Assembly: GCA_003116975.1 (NCBI GenBank)
Contig: BGKB01000025.1
Coordinates: 496,001-560,000 of the forward strand
Length of the DNA: 64,000 nucleotides
Source of the DNA: Aurantiochytrium sp. KH105
Lineage: Eukaryota; Sar; Bigyra; Thraustochytrida; Thraustochytriidae
Reading direction: 5' to 3'
Shown: piece by piece, positions 50,701 through 60,702 of the stretch
How the letters are laid out: each line of letters begins with the position of its first letter
Numbering within the stretch: position 1 is the stretch's first letter
The notes under the pieces: model-generated
Databases searched by the model: none
What the model was told of the DNA's origin: nothing
What the model saw: the letters and a program-made list of their open reading frames with translations, nothing else
Position numbers and translations under genes: made by a program

Positions 50701-51006
50701 CTCATCGAGGCCATCGATACCACCACCAAGGCCGATATTACGGCTCTCTTTGCCGATCGCATTCTCAACAAGGCTGCGCGTCGCAAGCTGACTGTGGGCT
50801 ATTTTGGCGCCAACCACGTCGCTGGGCTCTCTTCTGCTCACGGCGACGCTCATCAAGATAAGAACCACAACCAGCACCAGCAGCATCCTGCCTCGGCCAT
50901 GGCGCAGCACATGCGTAGCGATGGTTCGCAGAAGCTCTGGATTGAGTCCATTCGTGACTTTCGAGCGACGCATCCCCTCTATCCGTCGCAGACGAACAAG
51001 CTCTAA
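47716..51006 (+). CDS. IDE: Insulin-degrading enzyme family zinc metallopeptidase (M16A)
   Basis: 1096 residues. The inverted zinc motif HFLEH (His95, Glu98, His99) and the third ligand Glu176 in AVDSEHAKN are present with exactly the spacing of human IDE (77 residues from the second His). Flanking GLAHFLEHMLFLGTEKFP, SNAYTSMESTNYYFDV, ELGWANAL and EEQLGYIVFSG are diagnostic. Family members degrade short peptides in the cytosol and peroxisomes. The start MASSSSSSS is the ATG at 47716 just before a Ser/Ala run. The frame extends upstream to 46579, but that part is antisense to the MoxR-like gene and is low complexity (poly-Leu from the polyglutamine tract), so it is excluded. No C-terminal SKL is seen (ends QTNKL). 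Confidence 0.97.
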   Translation: MASSSSSSSSSSTPAAAAAAGEGMAWEAAIVKDANGGDAVIERSVNDERKYRWLQLENELEVLVVSDSKTEKAGAAMDVNVGHFSDPEEVPGLAHFLEHMLFLGTEKFPDENSYSSFLSENGGRSNAYTSMESTNYYFDVGHAHLHGALDRFAQFFIAPLFTADATDRELNAVDSEHAKNLQDDMWRLFQLEKTTSNPNHPFHKFATGDSKTLRDIPKANGIDVRERLLAFHERYYSANRMRLVVLGRESLDELSDWVRSMFSPIRNTGVAPPAYGCADGPLTSAQLGRVLQVVPVKELYTIEMSWPTPPLRGLYERGPARYVSNLVGHEGPGSVLAVLKSELGWANALSAGQSFDNSDFGIYKISIDCTTRGIEHVNEIVAIVFAYLHLIIGDDYAGVERWRWDEVATQGANSFRFQPPTAPFGFVSRAASKMQIYPPEHILSSTLLREFSRQDIIDLLDRLVPDNMQLIVAHQGLEGRATEEETWYKTRYSVEDLSADLLDAWQPSGDPLKLLASADRDAISLHLPHPNNFLPTDFEIKPFTAPEPLHADSVIGSFQSRQNRQPLVVSDALRAATETLVAGINSDGAVHQRSLLNPWDEGADVWRPPVLIASGPEVGGLLWHKQDTTFKVPKGAVTISLRSEEAYRDPRTAVLSELFSNLVQEYLVEFAYDAEVAGLFYQLRNNTDGLIITAGGFSHKLPVLLDRVMETLSDEAAFSEKEFLRCKEKLIQDYRNFEKEQTYQHAIYNCTVLLNTPRWHIDEKLAALEAVDDARVVRDHARAYLRSATLETLVLGNFTPQEALQIAKGARSKLPSDAVACPGAVLSAAAGARVVALDDGVEALYLHPTRDADNVNSAVEIVYQIGPVLEDPATEAALRVVAHICQEPCFNRLRTEEQLGYIVFSGLRLDAGVAALRVIVQSSRADPFQLDDRIESFLEHFAENILSKLSEEALRANKTAVSENLLERDKTVFAELRRWSPRIERQTYRFAKLADLIEAIDTTTKADITALFADRILNKAARRKLTVGYFGANHVAGLSSAHGDAHQDKNHNQHQQHPASAMAQHMRSDGSQKLWIESIRDFRATHPLYPSQTNKL

Positions 51007-51048
51007 ATTGCCAATGATTTATTTGTCTTTTCTCTGCCTCCTCTTTGT

Positions 51049-51092
<44 letters not shown>

Positions 51093-51326
51093 GCAACAAC
51101 CAGCAGGAGAAGCCTACATCTTAAATTTTGAACGACCCCCCCCCTCCCCCCAACGACACACACTCACACACACACACACAAAAAAAGGATAGGTTGCGTC
51201 GCATTTTGATGCACAATTAACTTGTTACTGAGAGACTCATCTGCCGGAGGCCAAGGCCATCTTTCAACGACGCCGACTGACCCCATTCACGGCTTGTGGT
51301 GGCTCTAGCGTCGTCGAGCGAGTCAT
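51007..51326. other. Intergenic between convergent IDE and ABCC genes, with (CAG)14 and CA repeats
   Basis: (CAG)14 at 51049-51090 in the IDE 3' flank, then C-rich and (CA)n sequence near 51139-51180. No gene seen. Confidence 0.8.
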
Positions 51327-54300
51327 TCACGGCTTTTGGCTTTCCCCCTTGTCACCAGAGTCATCATCAGCGGGCTCTTCATGACGATCATTGCCAAGAT
51401 GTTCTTCTGATTCCTCGGGCAGTACCATGGCGCGCAATTCCTCAGCTACCTCGTCGCCATTTGCTTGCACAAGACCATAAAAGTAGCCTTCTTGGTTCTT
51501 TAAGAGATTGCGCGGCGAATCAAATTCGACCAGACGACCCTTTTCGAGAACCATAACGCGCGAAGAATCCATAATGGAGTGCAGACGATGTGCAATGGTG
51601 AGAACGGTGGAGTCCGCAAAAGAGCTTCGCACCGTCTGTTGGATGAGCGCGTCCGTGACGCCATCAACTGAGCTTGTCATTTCGTCACAAAGGAGGACTC
51701 TCGGTTTGCGAAGAATGGCGCGCGCCAAACAAAGGAGCTGGCGCTGGCCTTGACTCAAGTTTGCGCCGGAATCGCCGACCTCCTCGTCGATGCGAACCTG
51801 AGATGCAAGACAGGCGCTCGCGAGGGCCTCTTGCACTTGGGCGTCTGTGAAATCGCCAAATGGATCGACGTTGAAACGAACAGTGCCCGAAAACAGCGTT
51901 GGGTCCTGAGGGATGATCGTGAGCGCCCGACCCCGTACATCGGAAAGACCGAGCCCTGCCAGATCGATGCCGTCAATGGAAATCGAGCCGCTCGAAAGCT
52001 CCCTCAGACGAAAGAGCGCCGTTGCCATTGACGACTTTCCGGCGCCCGTGCGCCCACAAACGCCCACGTGTTCGCCAGCAGCGATGCGAAAGGAAACCTC
52101 GCATAGCGCCGGCGGCAACGACTCGCGATAACGCAATACTACCTTTTCAAAAACGAGCTCACCGCGAGAAGGCCAGGACGACGGCGGAGCCACGCCTACT
52201 GTTTGCAGCGCAGGTTCTTGCGACAAGTTTGCATAGTTGATTACGCGCTCAACGCTCGTGAGTTTCGCCTCGGCTTGCGTGCTCATGGTCACGAAAAAGT
52301 TCAACGAGGTCGTCAGGTTAAAACTCCAGAGCACGGCAAGGCCAACGAGACCTGGTGCAATGGCGTCGCGCGCAAACCATGCTGAAAGTGCGACTGCAAA
52401 GGTAACGCACCCGCCCATGAGCTCGAGACGGACACCAAGCCAGCGATTTGAGCTTACAAAGGCAAAAATGGCCATGTTGTTCCCGTCCACGAGGGCCTCG
52501 TTGTTGCGCAGGAAGCGGGCCGACTGGCCGAAGGCCCGCACCGCAGGCAGGCCGTCAAGGGTCTGACGAAAGTGGCTTTGAATCGGACTGCGGCTTGTCG
52601 AGTCGAGGCGCTGAAGATCCACACACGTGCGTCGATAGTATGCGTGCATGGTGAAGAAAATGATGAGCACAGGGACAATAAGAATAGCGGCAAAGGGTGT
52701 GACGCTAATCATGAGACCAATGGCCGAGATCATCCAAAGCGTGGACGCCACCGTGCCATTGAGGGCCTGTGTGAGAAGATCGTCGACAATTTCCGTGTCA
52801 AACGAAAAACGATTCGTGATGCGTCCAAGCGGCGTCGTCTCGAAAAACTCCATCGGGCAACGGAGAACACACCACGTGAGATCGTAAAAGAGAGACCGCG
52901 CAGCCCGACCTCCTCCATGCATGAATGAGAAACACCGCGCAAGAACGAAAAACGCATTGAGCAGGATGCAGACGGCATATACAATCGAGTAAAAGCGGGT
53001 ATCTGTACCTGATGGCAAATCCCAGCGTGTGTCCGGGGGACCGTAGGCAGCATCAGCCCACGTGGCGAGCCACCAGTCACTCGCAAGATACGTGAGACGC
53101 TCCATGCATAGCAAGAAGATGACAAAGAACATCCACGGGTATCCGCCTGCAGCCATAATGTACCGGTGAGCAACGTGGCGGTCGATTGTGCCCTGTTTGC
53201 GCTCTTCCTCCGTCATGAGCTTGGCGCTGGTGTAGTCTTGAGCAAACAAGGTCTTGCTCGCTTCAGGAGTCATGGACGAGGCCTGCCTCGCATGCTCGTT
53301 GTAGCCATCGTCGTCTTCGCGGCCATAGACGCTGCTCTCGCCTGTCTCGAGGCGCGCGGCGGCTTGACCCGTTTGCGTCGTGAGCAAAATGCTCTCCATG
53401 ACACTTGACAGTTGCGCGCTGTGAGGGGCTTGCGCGCTGCCGTTGCTGCCACTAGCATTATCATCATCGTCCGTCTCGCGCTCCGCATCGTCATGCAAGG
53501 CTTGGAGCTCGCTGTAGGCACCCTGGTACGCAATTCGACCACGGAAGAGGACGAGTACACGGTCACAAGCGCCGAGATTCTGGGCTGCGTGCGTGACGAG
53601 AACCCGGGCCGATTTTCTCAACAGGCCGGTCCGAGGCGCGAGAAGGCGTTCAAATACGAGTTTTCCAACATGGCTATCGAGCGCGCTGAGCGGGTCATCA
53701 AGAACAATCACGTCGGGATCCGCGTATGCGGCACGAGCAAGTGAGAGCCGAGCTTTTTGCCCGCCGCTTAGCGTGACGCCACGCTCGCCAATGACGGTCT
53801 TCTCGCGCTCGTGCAACTGCTCCAGGTCAGACCACAGACAGCAGGCCTGGAGGACGTCCCGAAAGCGCTGTTCTTCAAAGGGTTTGCCAAAGGTAATGTT
53901 CTCCTCGACCGTGGCGTTAAAAATCCATGGCGCCTGGGAGCAATAGGCAATGGAGATGTTGTCCTTGCGTCGCTGGGATCCAGACACGAGCGCTAGCTCA
54001 CCGAGAATTGCTGAAACGAGGGAAGACTTGCCGCCTCCGACAGGACCGACAATGGCCGTGAGCTGTCCAGGAAGAATTTGCAACGAAACGTCACGAATGA
54101 CCTCCAACTGATCCTGCGGTTGCTCCGCGGCCACAGTCGCCGAGGCCTCGAGCCCTGTTGGACTTAGCGAGGTCCATGAGAAGGAAGCATTATGCATCTC
54201 GATCAGTGCGGTCGACGTTGCGCTGTCTCCGTCATCTTTCACGTCGACAGAGACGTTGGGCAGATCCAGGGCCGACGCAGGGTCCACTCCCTCAACCTTG

Positions 54301-55607
54301 CTTGTGCGCATGTCTGCCTGCGTGCCAATACCTTGGCCGGTTTCCTTGGCGCCGCCGCTGCTGCCGCCGCTGACAAAGGAAGTCGTGGCCGACAGCCCGC
54401 TCTTGGAGGGCACGGACTGCGACGATCTTGCGCCGGGCACGGCCCCGTGCTCCCCATCGTGGTCGGGACGCTGCGAGAGGAAGATGAAGCGGAAAAGACG
54501 CTCGGTAGCCACGAAGGTTTGTGCTCCCATCATGAGTGCCTGTGAGATTTGCATGAGCGGAAAGCGGAGAACATTGAAAAAGGCGAGCGCGGAAAAGGTG
54601 TCAGCCGCAGTGAGAATATGGCCTGTGGCACCATAGGTGACAAAGGTGCTCATGCTCGCGGTAGTTGGTGTGATAATGAGCACGGTGATGACGAGCGCAA
54701 AGAGGTAGAGTTCGCGGAAGACGTAGACGAGCTGGTGCTCGCGCGCAGCGCGGATCTTTTTCATAAAGGGAGACTCCCAGCTGAAGAGTTTGACGACGCG
54801 AATACCGGCAAGGACCTCGACACAGAGGCGCACGCGAGCGTCCATGATGGGCATGTGGGTCTGGCGCACCTTGCGTTTAAGTCGGGCCATGAAGATATTG
54901 ATGGGACCAATGAGGAAGAGCACGAGGATGCCTGCGAGCGCGGGGAGCCCAAGGACCGTGACGAGGAAGGAAATGGCCACGACGATTTGAAGCGGGCCGG
55001 CCCAAAAGAGGTGCATGAATTGGGCCACCTCGAAGAACTTTTGTGCGTCTGCAGACATCATGTTGAGAATCTCTCCAGAGGAGACGCCAGACATCTCCGC
55101 GGAGGAAAGCTTGAGCATGTGCTCGAAGACGAGGGAGATGAAGATGGCGCGTGACTTGCGACCGGCCGCGAACGAGTAGTGGAACTGCAGCTGGCTCGAG
55201 AAGGCGCTGACAATGCTGGAGAGGAGCAGCGCGATGGCAAAATAGAGACCCTCAAAGGCACCGTCCTCGATGCGCGACACAAGCTCGCGGAGCAAGATGG
55301 GGTTCGCGAGCTGGGCGGCGGTGTAGAAGAGCATGAAGACGCCGGAGGCGGCCACCTCGGAGGCGCTGAGACGCACGATCTCGTACATGAGCTGGCGCCA
55401 GGACTCGATTCTGCTGCGGCGCGCCTTCACATTGGCCCAGAACGTCTCGCGCAGCTCCCGGACGGCCTCGCCGTCGCGCAGCTCCCAGAGGTCCTCGGCC
55501 TGCAGCTGGCGCTTGAACCCCGTGCGCACCAGCGGCGTCACCCACGCGAAGGTCGCCAGGTACGCGCCCCCGCGCGGCGGCCGCGTCCTCGCGCTCGCCT
55601 CCGCCAT
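51327..55607 (-). CDS. ABC transporter, subfamily C (short MRP type)
   Basis: 1426-residue full transporter, TMD1-NBD1-TMD2-NBD2, without the N-terminal TMD0 of long MRPs (ABCC4-like layout). NBD1: Walker A GPVGGGKSS (about residue 521), signature LSGGQKARLSLARA, Walker B VIVLDDPLSALD, in which the catalytic Glu is Asp as usual in ABCC NBD1. NBD2: Walker A GRTGAGKSS (about 1186), signature LSQGQRQLLCLARA, Walker B VLLCDEMTSSVD with the catalytic Glu. An acidic, Asn/Ser-rich linker joins the halves. Family members export organic anions and glutathione or glucuronide conjugates; substrate unknown here. ATG at 55607. It is divergent from the kinesin gene. Confidence 0.96.
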   Translation of the reverse strand: MAEASARTRPPRGGAYLATFAWVTPLVRTGFKRQLQAEDLWELRDGEAVRELRETFWANVKARRSRIESWRQLMYEIVRLSASEVAASGVFMLFYTAAQLANPILLRELVSRIEDGAFEGLYFAIALLLSSIVSAFSSQLQFHYSFAAGRKSRAIFISLVFEHMLKLSSAEMSGVSSGEILNMMSADAQKFFEVAQFMHLFWAGPLQIVVAISFLVTVLGLPALAGILVLFLIGPINIFMARLKRKVRQTHMPIMDARVRLCVEVLAGIRVVKLFSWESPFMKKIRAAREHQLVYVFRELYLFALVITVLIITPTTASMSTFVTYGATGHILTAADTFSALAFFNVLRFPLMQISQALMMGAQTFVATERLFRFIFLSQRPDHDGEHGAVPGARSSQSVPSKSGLSATTSFVSGGSSGGAKETGQGIGTQADMRTSKVEGVDPASALDLPNVSVDVKDDGDSATSTALIEMHNASFSWTSLSPTGLEASATVAAEQPQDQLEVIRDVSLQILPGQLTAIVGPVGGGKSSLVSAILGELALVSGSQRRKDNISIAYCSQAPWIFNATVEENITFGKPFEEQRFRDVLQACCLWSDLEQLHEREKTVIGERGVTLSGGQKARLSLARAAYADPDVIVLDDPLSALDSHVGKLVFERLLAPRTGLLRKSARVLVTHAAQNLGACDRVLVLFRGRIAYQGAYSELQALHDDAERETDDDDNASGSNGSAQAPHSAQLSSVMESILLTTQTGQAAARLETGESSVYGREDDDGYNEHARQASSMTPEASKTLFAQDYTSAKLMTEEERKQGTIDRHVAHRYIMAAGGYPWMFFVIFLLCMERLTYLASDWWLATWADAAYGPPDTRWDLPSGTDTRFYSIVYAVCILLNAFFVLARCFSFMHGGGRAARSLFYDLTWCVLRCPMEFFETTPLGRITNRFSFDTEIVDDLLTQALNGTVASTLWMISAIGLMISVTPFAAILIVPVLIIFFTMHAYYRRTCVDLQRLDSTSRSPIQSHFRQTLDGLPAVRAFGQSARFLRNNEALVDGNNMAIFAFVSSNRWLGVRLELMGGCVTFAVALSAWFARDAIAPGLVGLAVLWSFNLTTSLNFFVTMSTQAEAKLTSVERVINYANLSQEPALQTVGVAPPSSWPSRGELVFEKVVLRYRESLPPALCEVSFRIAAGEHVGVCGRTGAGKSSMATALFRLRELSSGSISIDGIDLAGLGLSDVRGRALTIIPQDPTLFSGTVRFNVDPFGDFTDAQVQEALASACLASQVRIDEEVGDSGANLSQGQRQLLCLARAILRKPRVLLCDEMTSSVDGVTDALIQQTVRSSFADSTVLTIAHRLHSIMDSSRVMVLEKGRLVEFDSPRNLLKNQEGYFYGLVQANGDEVAEELRAMVLPEESEEHLGNDRHEEPADDDSGDKGESQKP

Positions 55608-55725
55608 GCTGCTCCCTCCCCTCGCCGCGCGCCTCCGCCGTCTCCGTCTCCGCCAACGGCCTCGCGCCCGCCCGCCGAACCTCGTTCCGGGTCTGCCGCC
55701 GGTCCGGTCCTCCTCCAGCAGCCGA

Positions 55726-55772
<47 letters not shown>

Positions 55773-56713
55773 CAGCCGCCGCGCCGTTGCGAGAGCGCGC
55801 CGGGAAGCGCGGCGCGTGTCGCGTCGCCTGCGAGCGGGCTGCTGCCGCTGCTGCAGCTGGCTGGCCTCGCGCGGGAGGACGCAGGAGCTCTCTGCGCCCG
55901 CCCGCTCGCAGCGCAGGTCGACCTCGCGGCGGCGAGCAGCAGTGATGGCTGCTGCGGAGGTGCGAGGGCTCCCGGGGCCACTCCGGGAATGGCCCGTGAG
56001 GCGAGGCGAAGTGAAGTGAAGACACTCTCACGTCTGAGGATCCGCACCAGACCCCGCTGCGATCCGTGCCGCAGCTGCAGCTGCAATGGCTGCCGGCGGG
56101 GGAGGGAGGGAGGGAGGGAGGGAGGGAGGGAGGGAGGGAGAACGGAGCGGCCGGTCCGCCAGCGGCCGCCGCCTGTCGTGCGCTCGCCGCGCCTGTCGTG
56201 CGCACGCCGCGGCTGCAGGGGAGGCAGCCAGGCAGAGCGGAGGAGAGGGAGGGAAAGAGGGCTAGAGGAGCGCAGGGTAAGGCGAAGGAGGGATGCTGGT
56301 GCTGCCGCTGTGCGTGCGTGCGGCAGAAGGTAGAGTCAGACAGGGCTTTCATGTGGAGAAGGAAAAAGGGGCTGTACTGAAGCGAGGTGATCCCGAACTT
56401 TAGATTGGACTGGGATTTTAATCTTGGGCAGATAGATGGCCGGCCATCTGGCAGGCTGCACGGCCGTTTGCGAAGAACGCGCGATCCACGTGAGGCTTTT
56501 TCCACAAAAATATACCTGGTCGTCCTTGCTTGTGTAGTAGTACTACGTGCCAAATAAAGAAAGTGCAGTCACGGTGCTAGTGCCACGCGAAGCAGCCTCA
56601 ACGGATCTATGCATGCAAGTTTAGGCAACAACAGGTTAGACTCGAGCTCGCTCGCTGGCGCGCGCATTCTCAAAGACCCAGCGAGGGGAGGGAGGGAGGG
56701 CGCGCGCGCGACG
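55608..56713. other. Divergent ABCC / kinesin promoter region with GAAA and GGGA repeats
   Basis: (GAAA)12 at 55724-55772 and (GGGA)n at about 56098-56140, in otherwise GC-rich sequence. An in-frame ATG at 56609 lies 35 codons before the chosen kinesin start. No other gene seen. Confidence 0.75.
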
Positions 56714-59700
56714 ATGCCGCGTGCAGCGGACTGCCGCATCGTGGTCGGGTGCCGCGTGAGGCCCCTCAACGAGCAGGAGCTGGAGCTCGGGAACGCAAGC
56801 ATCTTGACAAGCTGCGGAGAAACCAAACGCATCTGGCGGGCAGATGACAACACAGGCAAGAGCAAGAGCGGGTCCACCACCACAAAGTCGAAACCGACGT
56901 CCAAACCCTTTCAATACGATCACGTCTTTGGCCAAGAAGATGACAATGACGATGTCTATGAAAAACTCGGACAGCCCATCATCTCTGGCGTTCTAGACGG
57001 CTTCCATGGCACAATTTTTGCCTATGGACAAACGAGCTCCGGAAAGACGCATACCCTGCTGGGAACAGCCGAGGAGATGGGCGTTATTGTGCATAGCGTG
57101 CATGACATCTTCGAGTACGTGTCTCGCGCGCCTCCCGAAATGGAGTTCCTCATTCGCGTGAGCTACTTGGAAATCTACAATGAGGAGGTCCGCGATCTGC
57201 TTGGTGGAAATACCGAGTCCGGCGGACTTCGCATCGTCGACGATCCGCAGAAAGGCTGTCATGTCCGAGGTCTCAAAGAGGTCGTGGTGCTCTCGCCAGA
57301 CCACGTCTTCGAGCTCTTGCGATCCGGGGAGGCCAAACGTCATTATGGCGCCACCAAAATGAATTATACGAGCTCGCGGAGCCACACGCTCTTTCGCATG
57401 GTCGTCGAAAGCCGTACAGACATGAGCGAAGAGACAAAATCATCCGAAGAAGACGAAAAAAAGGAGTCCGTGGAAGGTGAAGAATCCTCAGCGAGCGACA
57501 GTGGCCTTGGCGCTAGCGAGGACGACGACACCTCCTCTGTTGGAAAGGTCGTCCAGGTCGCTCAGCTCAATCTTGTTGACCTTGCCGGTTCCGAGCGCGT
57601 GTCCAAAACCGAGGCGACGGGAGCGCGGCTCAAGGAGGGCGCAGCCATCAACAAGTCTTTACTCGTCTTGGGAACCGTCATTAACAAACTTGCCGACGGG
57701 CACAAAGGCCATATTCCGTTCCGAGACTCCAAGCTCACGCGCTTGCTCAGCAACTCACTTGGCGGAAACGCCAAGACTGCAGTCGTGTGCACTCTTTCTC
57801 CTGCCGAGAGAAATTACGACGAGAGCAAAAGCACGCTTCAGTTTGCCTCGCGTGCCAAAACCATTGTCAACAAGGCCGTCAAGAACCATGTCATGGACAA
57901 GTCAGCCCTTCTGGACCAATACAAGCAAGAGGTTGCTCAACTCAAGCTTCAGCTCGCTTCGGGAGGCTCCGTGGTGGATCTGCCAGAACTCTCGCAAGTG
58001 CGACAGCAGCTCCGCGAGGAGGAGTCGAAGCGCCAGGCCCTCGAGGCCCAGAGCGAGCAGCACAAGGTCGCACTGCAGGAGATGCGCAAGCTTGTTCTGC
58101 TCACTTCCAAGCTTGCAGCTAACCCTGCCGTATCTGGCGAACTGCAGGAGCGAATTCGGGCCGTAGCGGATGGCTCGGCGCCGCCGCAAAAGGTGCTCCG
58201 CGAAGTTGAAGCCCTAATGGAAACAGCAGAAAAGGAGCAGCGCACGGAGGACGGCATTGGGGAAGACGAAAAGCTCAGCTTTGAGCAGCTCTCCAAGATT
58301 CTCAACCTCAAGCGCACCAAACGCAAACGTCGCAGACTCAGTTCACTGTGCCAAAGTATAGTCACCACCATGGCGGAGCAGCGCAAAATCGAAGAGGTGC
58401 AAGAGACCTCGCAGTTGTGCAAGGATCACCTCAGCGTCCGCGTCGCGCAGCTTCAAAAGGACCTCGACGCCATGACTGCTGAACGCGACGCCGCGGTGAC
58501 GGGCCGTCAGAGCGCAGAGGGTAAAGCAAAAGAGGTCATGCAGCAGCTCCAGGCCTCGACGGAAAAGGTCCAAGAGCTTACCGAGAGCGTGGTGTCGGGC
58601 AACACGCTTCTCCAAGAGACGCAAGACCAGCTGCGCGAGGCAATCCAGCAGCGTGCTCAGCTCGAGGCGCAACTCGGAGATGCCAGCGCACGCGTGGAGG
58701 CAGCCTCCGAAGAAGCCGCGCGTTCCCGCAAGACCGCCGTCTTGGAAATGAAGGCCCAGGTCGAAAACCTGACACAGGAACGTGCCGAGCTTTGCATTCG
58801 CTTGCAAGACGCTGAAAAGAGTCAGCGCGAACAAAAGAACGCTTCGGAGCTTCAGCTCGAGAAACTCTCGCAGGATCTCACAAATCGCGATGGAATCGTA
58901 AGTGACCTCAAAGCCCAGGTGGCATCTGCAGAAAGCGACATCGAGGCTCTTCGTAGCAAGCGCGACGAAGCAGAGCGAGAGCTTGAGACCCTTCGCAATG
59001 CGCATGCGCAACTTCGATTGGATCGCGATGAAATGGAGCGCATCAATTCGCTAGCAGTGCAGCGCCAAGAGACACAACTCAATGACTTGCTCGCGCGACT
59101 CGAGCAGCAGCAGTCCCGCTCAAAGACTCAGCTCGGATCGCAAGAAGCGCAACTGTCAACACTTCGAGGATCTGTGCAAGCATACGAAGCCAAGATCCGC
59201 GCGTTGCAGAGAGAGAATGACGCAAGTTGTGCTCGCACAATCGATCAGATTCACGTCCGTGCGACGCTTCTTGATTTTGTCGCTGATCTCGAGAGGCAAA
59301 TGCAAGCGACGCACGACATTGTTCAGGTGAAGCTTGATTGTCAAGAAGCTCGTCTTGAAGAAATCTCGCAATACGTGCCGCATCGCGAAACAGTCCACGC
59401 ATCTCAGCAGGAATTGCAAGACGAGAACGCGAAGCTCAAGAGTGAGCTTAAGCGACTTGCCGCAGCCTGCAGTGCGGCCCAGGATCGAGCAATTAGTCTT
59501 CAAGATCATCTTCACAATCTTCAGCACCGGCAACAGCGAAAGCAACAACAACAAGTACAATACGGTACGAGAGCCGCAGAGCGCTTGGAACATGCTTCGG
59601 ATACGCAGAACGCGGCCCAGTCGGCATCACTTTTGCAGCGCCGACGAGAAGAGGCTCTGCTGCGTGAGAACGAAGCTCTCAAGGCCAAATTGGCTGCTGC

Positions 59701-60601
59701 AGAATCCACGTCGATCGCTCGTGCGGGACAAGCAGAAGATCTTGCAGCTCGCGAGCGACGCGATCTCATGGACGATCTAGAAACCTTGGAGGCCGAGCTC
59801 GAGCGTACGCGCCAAAAGGCTGAAAGTGCTCATGAAGACCGGGCTGTGTTGAAGCAGCACTGTCTTGAACTGCAGCTTGAGCTTGATCGCGCAGCTGAAA
59901 AGGCAGCGCAGGCACACCGCGGGTCTCAAGATTTGCTCTATCAGGTCCAAGACAAGCTCGAGCACGCCACGACTGCTTGGGAGGAGGCTCGAATGGAGAA
60001 CAAAAGGCTTCGTCGTAAGCTGCACGATGCCCGTCATAACTCCAAGAGTCTGCGAGAGGTCGCGTCGGAGGCGCAGCAAGAAGCGGCGCACGCAACGGAG
60101 ACCTTCCTTGCATATCAACGTGGCGCCGAGGAGCGCGCGGCGCATTTAGAGCTCTTGTTACAAGGACATCGTCGCCGCGGTGAGCCAGAGCGGAAAAAGG
60201 AAGCGGTGTCTCATCGACGACCGCATTCCCTCGAAGAACGATTCGCGTCGACGCGCCGCCAACTTGAAGAGTGCTCCTCTCTTGGATCTGATGTGACCAC
60301 GCCCCCGCCGTCCCCGCCGCCTTTTTTGACGAGTCAAAGTCATAGCTCTGGCGAAATTGCCGATTTACGTAAACAGCTCGACGCGGCCCACAGCGAGTTG
60401 GACGTCTTTAAGCGCCTCGATGTGTATTCCGCCTCTTTAAAGCGCGGCCTTCGCTCGTACAGGCCCGAGGAGGGCCGTGGCGGGCGAGCCCACACCAGCG
60501 CCAACGCAGGTGCCAGCGCCAGAGCCAGCGAGACGTCTCTGCCAAGTCGCGAGCGCACAGAGCGCCTGTTGCGCATTTTGCAGGAACAGCATTCCGTGTA
60601 G
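56714..60601 (+). CDS. Kinesin with N-terminal motor, kinesin-7 (CENP-E)-like
   Basis: 1295 residues. The motor domain occupies about 1-390: CRIVVGCRVRPLNEQE, P-loop GQTSSGKT (105-112), switch I SSRSH, switch II DLAGSE (about 289) and QFASRAKTIVNKA leading to the neck. This set is closest to kinesin-7. An acidic Glu/Ser-rich insert of about 40 residues (SEETKSSEEDEKKE...) sits between switch I and switch II. The rest, about 400-1190, is nearly continuous coiled coil, followed by a Pro/Ser patch (PPPSPPPF), a short coiled coil and an Arg-rich end. Start: MPRAADCR at 56714 places the first beta strand normally; an upstream in-frame ATG at 56609 would add 35 unconserved residues. Confidence 0.93.
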   Translation: MPRAADCRIVVGCRVRPLNEQELELGNASILTSCGETKRIWRADDNTGKSKSGSTTTKSKPTSKPFQYDHVFGQEDDNDDVYEKLGQPIISGVLDGFHGTIFAYGQTSSGKTHTLLGTAEEMGVIVHSVHDIFEYVSRAPPEMEFLIRVSYLEIYNEEVRDLLGGNTESGGLRIVDDPQKGCHVRGLKEVVVLSPDHVFELLRSGEAKRHYGATKMNYTSSRSHTLFRMVVESRTDMSEETKSSEEDEKKESVEGEESSASDSGLGASEDDDTSSVGKVVQVAQLNLVDLAGSERVSKTEATGARLKEGAAINKSLLVLGTVINKLADGHKGHIPFRDSKLTRLLSNSLGGNAKTAVVCTLSPAERNYDESKSTLQFASRAKTIVNKAVKNHVMDKSALLDQYKQEVAQLKLQLASGGSVVDLPELSQVRQQLREEESKRQALEAQSEQHKVALQEMRKLVLLTSKLAANPAVSGELQERIRAVADGSAPPQKVLREVEALMETAEKEQRTEDGIGEDEKLSFEQLSKILNLKRTKRKRRRLSSLCQSIVTTMAEQRKIEEVQETSQLCKDHLSVRVAQLQKDLDAMTAERDAAVTGRQSAEGKAKEVMQQLQASTEKVQELTESVVSGNTLLQETQDQLREAIQQRAQLEAQLGDASARVEAASEEAARSRKTAVLEMKAQVENLTQERAELCIRLQDAEKSQREQKNASELQLEKLSQDLTNRDGIVSDLKAQVASAESDIEALRSKRDEAERELETLRNAHAQLRLDRDEMERINSLAVQRQETQLNDLLARLEQQQSRSKTQLGSQEAQLSTLRGSVQAYEAKIRALQRENDASCARTIDQIHVRATLLDFVADLERQMQATHDIVQVKLDCQEARLEEISQYVPHRETVHASQQELQDENAKLKSELKRLAAACSAAQDRAISLQDHLHNLQHRQQRKQQQQVQYGTRAAERLEHASDTQNAAQSASLLQRRREEALLRENEALKAKLAAAESTSIARAGQAEDLAARERRDLMDDLETLEAELERTRQKAESAHEDRAVLKQHCLELQLELDRAAEKAAQAHRGSQDLLYQVQDKLEHATTAWEEARMENKRLRRKLHDARHNSKSLREVASEAQQEAAHATETFLAYQRGAEERAAHLELLLQGHRRRGEPERKKEAVSHRRPHSLEERFASTRRQLEECSSLGSDVTTPPPSPPPFLTSQSHSSGEIADLRKQLDAAHSELDVFKRLDVYSASLKRGLRSYRPEEGRGGRAHTSANAGASARASETSLPSRERTERLLRILQEQHSV

Positions 60602-60702
60602 GGTGAAACTCATACAATACACAAATTATTGCCTGCTTGCCAGGCCTACGTAGTAACTTAGTAGTAGCTCAGTAAAAGTACCAACAAGATGATCACTGTC
60701 AA

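Noticed and set aside
55179..56553. 384- and 433-codon frames overlapping the ABCC 5' end and its promoter
   Set aside because: Low-complexity frames kept open by GC-rich DNA and by GAAA and GGGA repeats; they conflict with the well-supported ABCC start.
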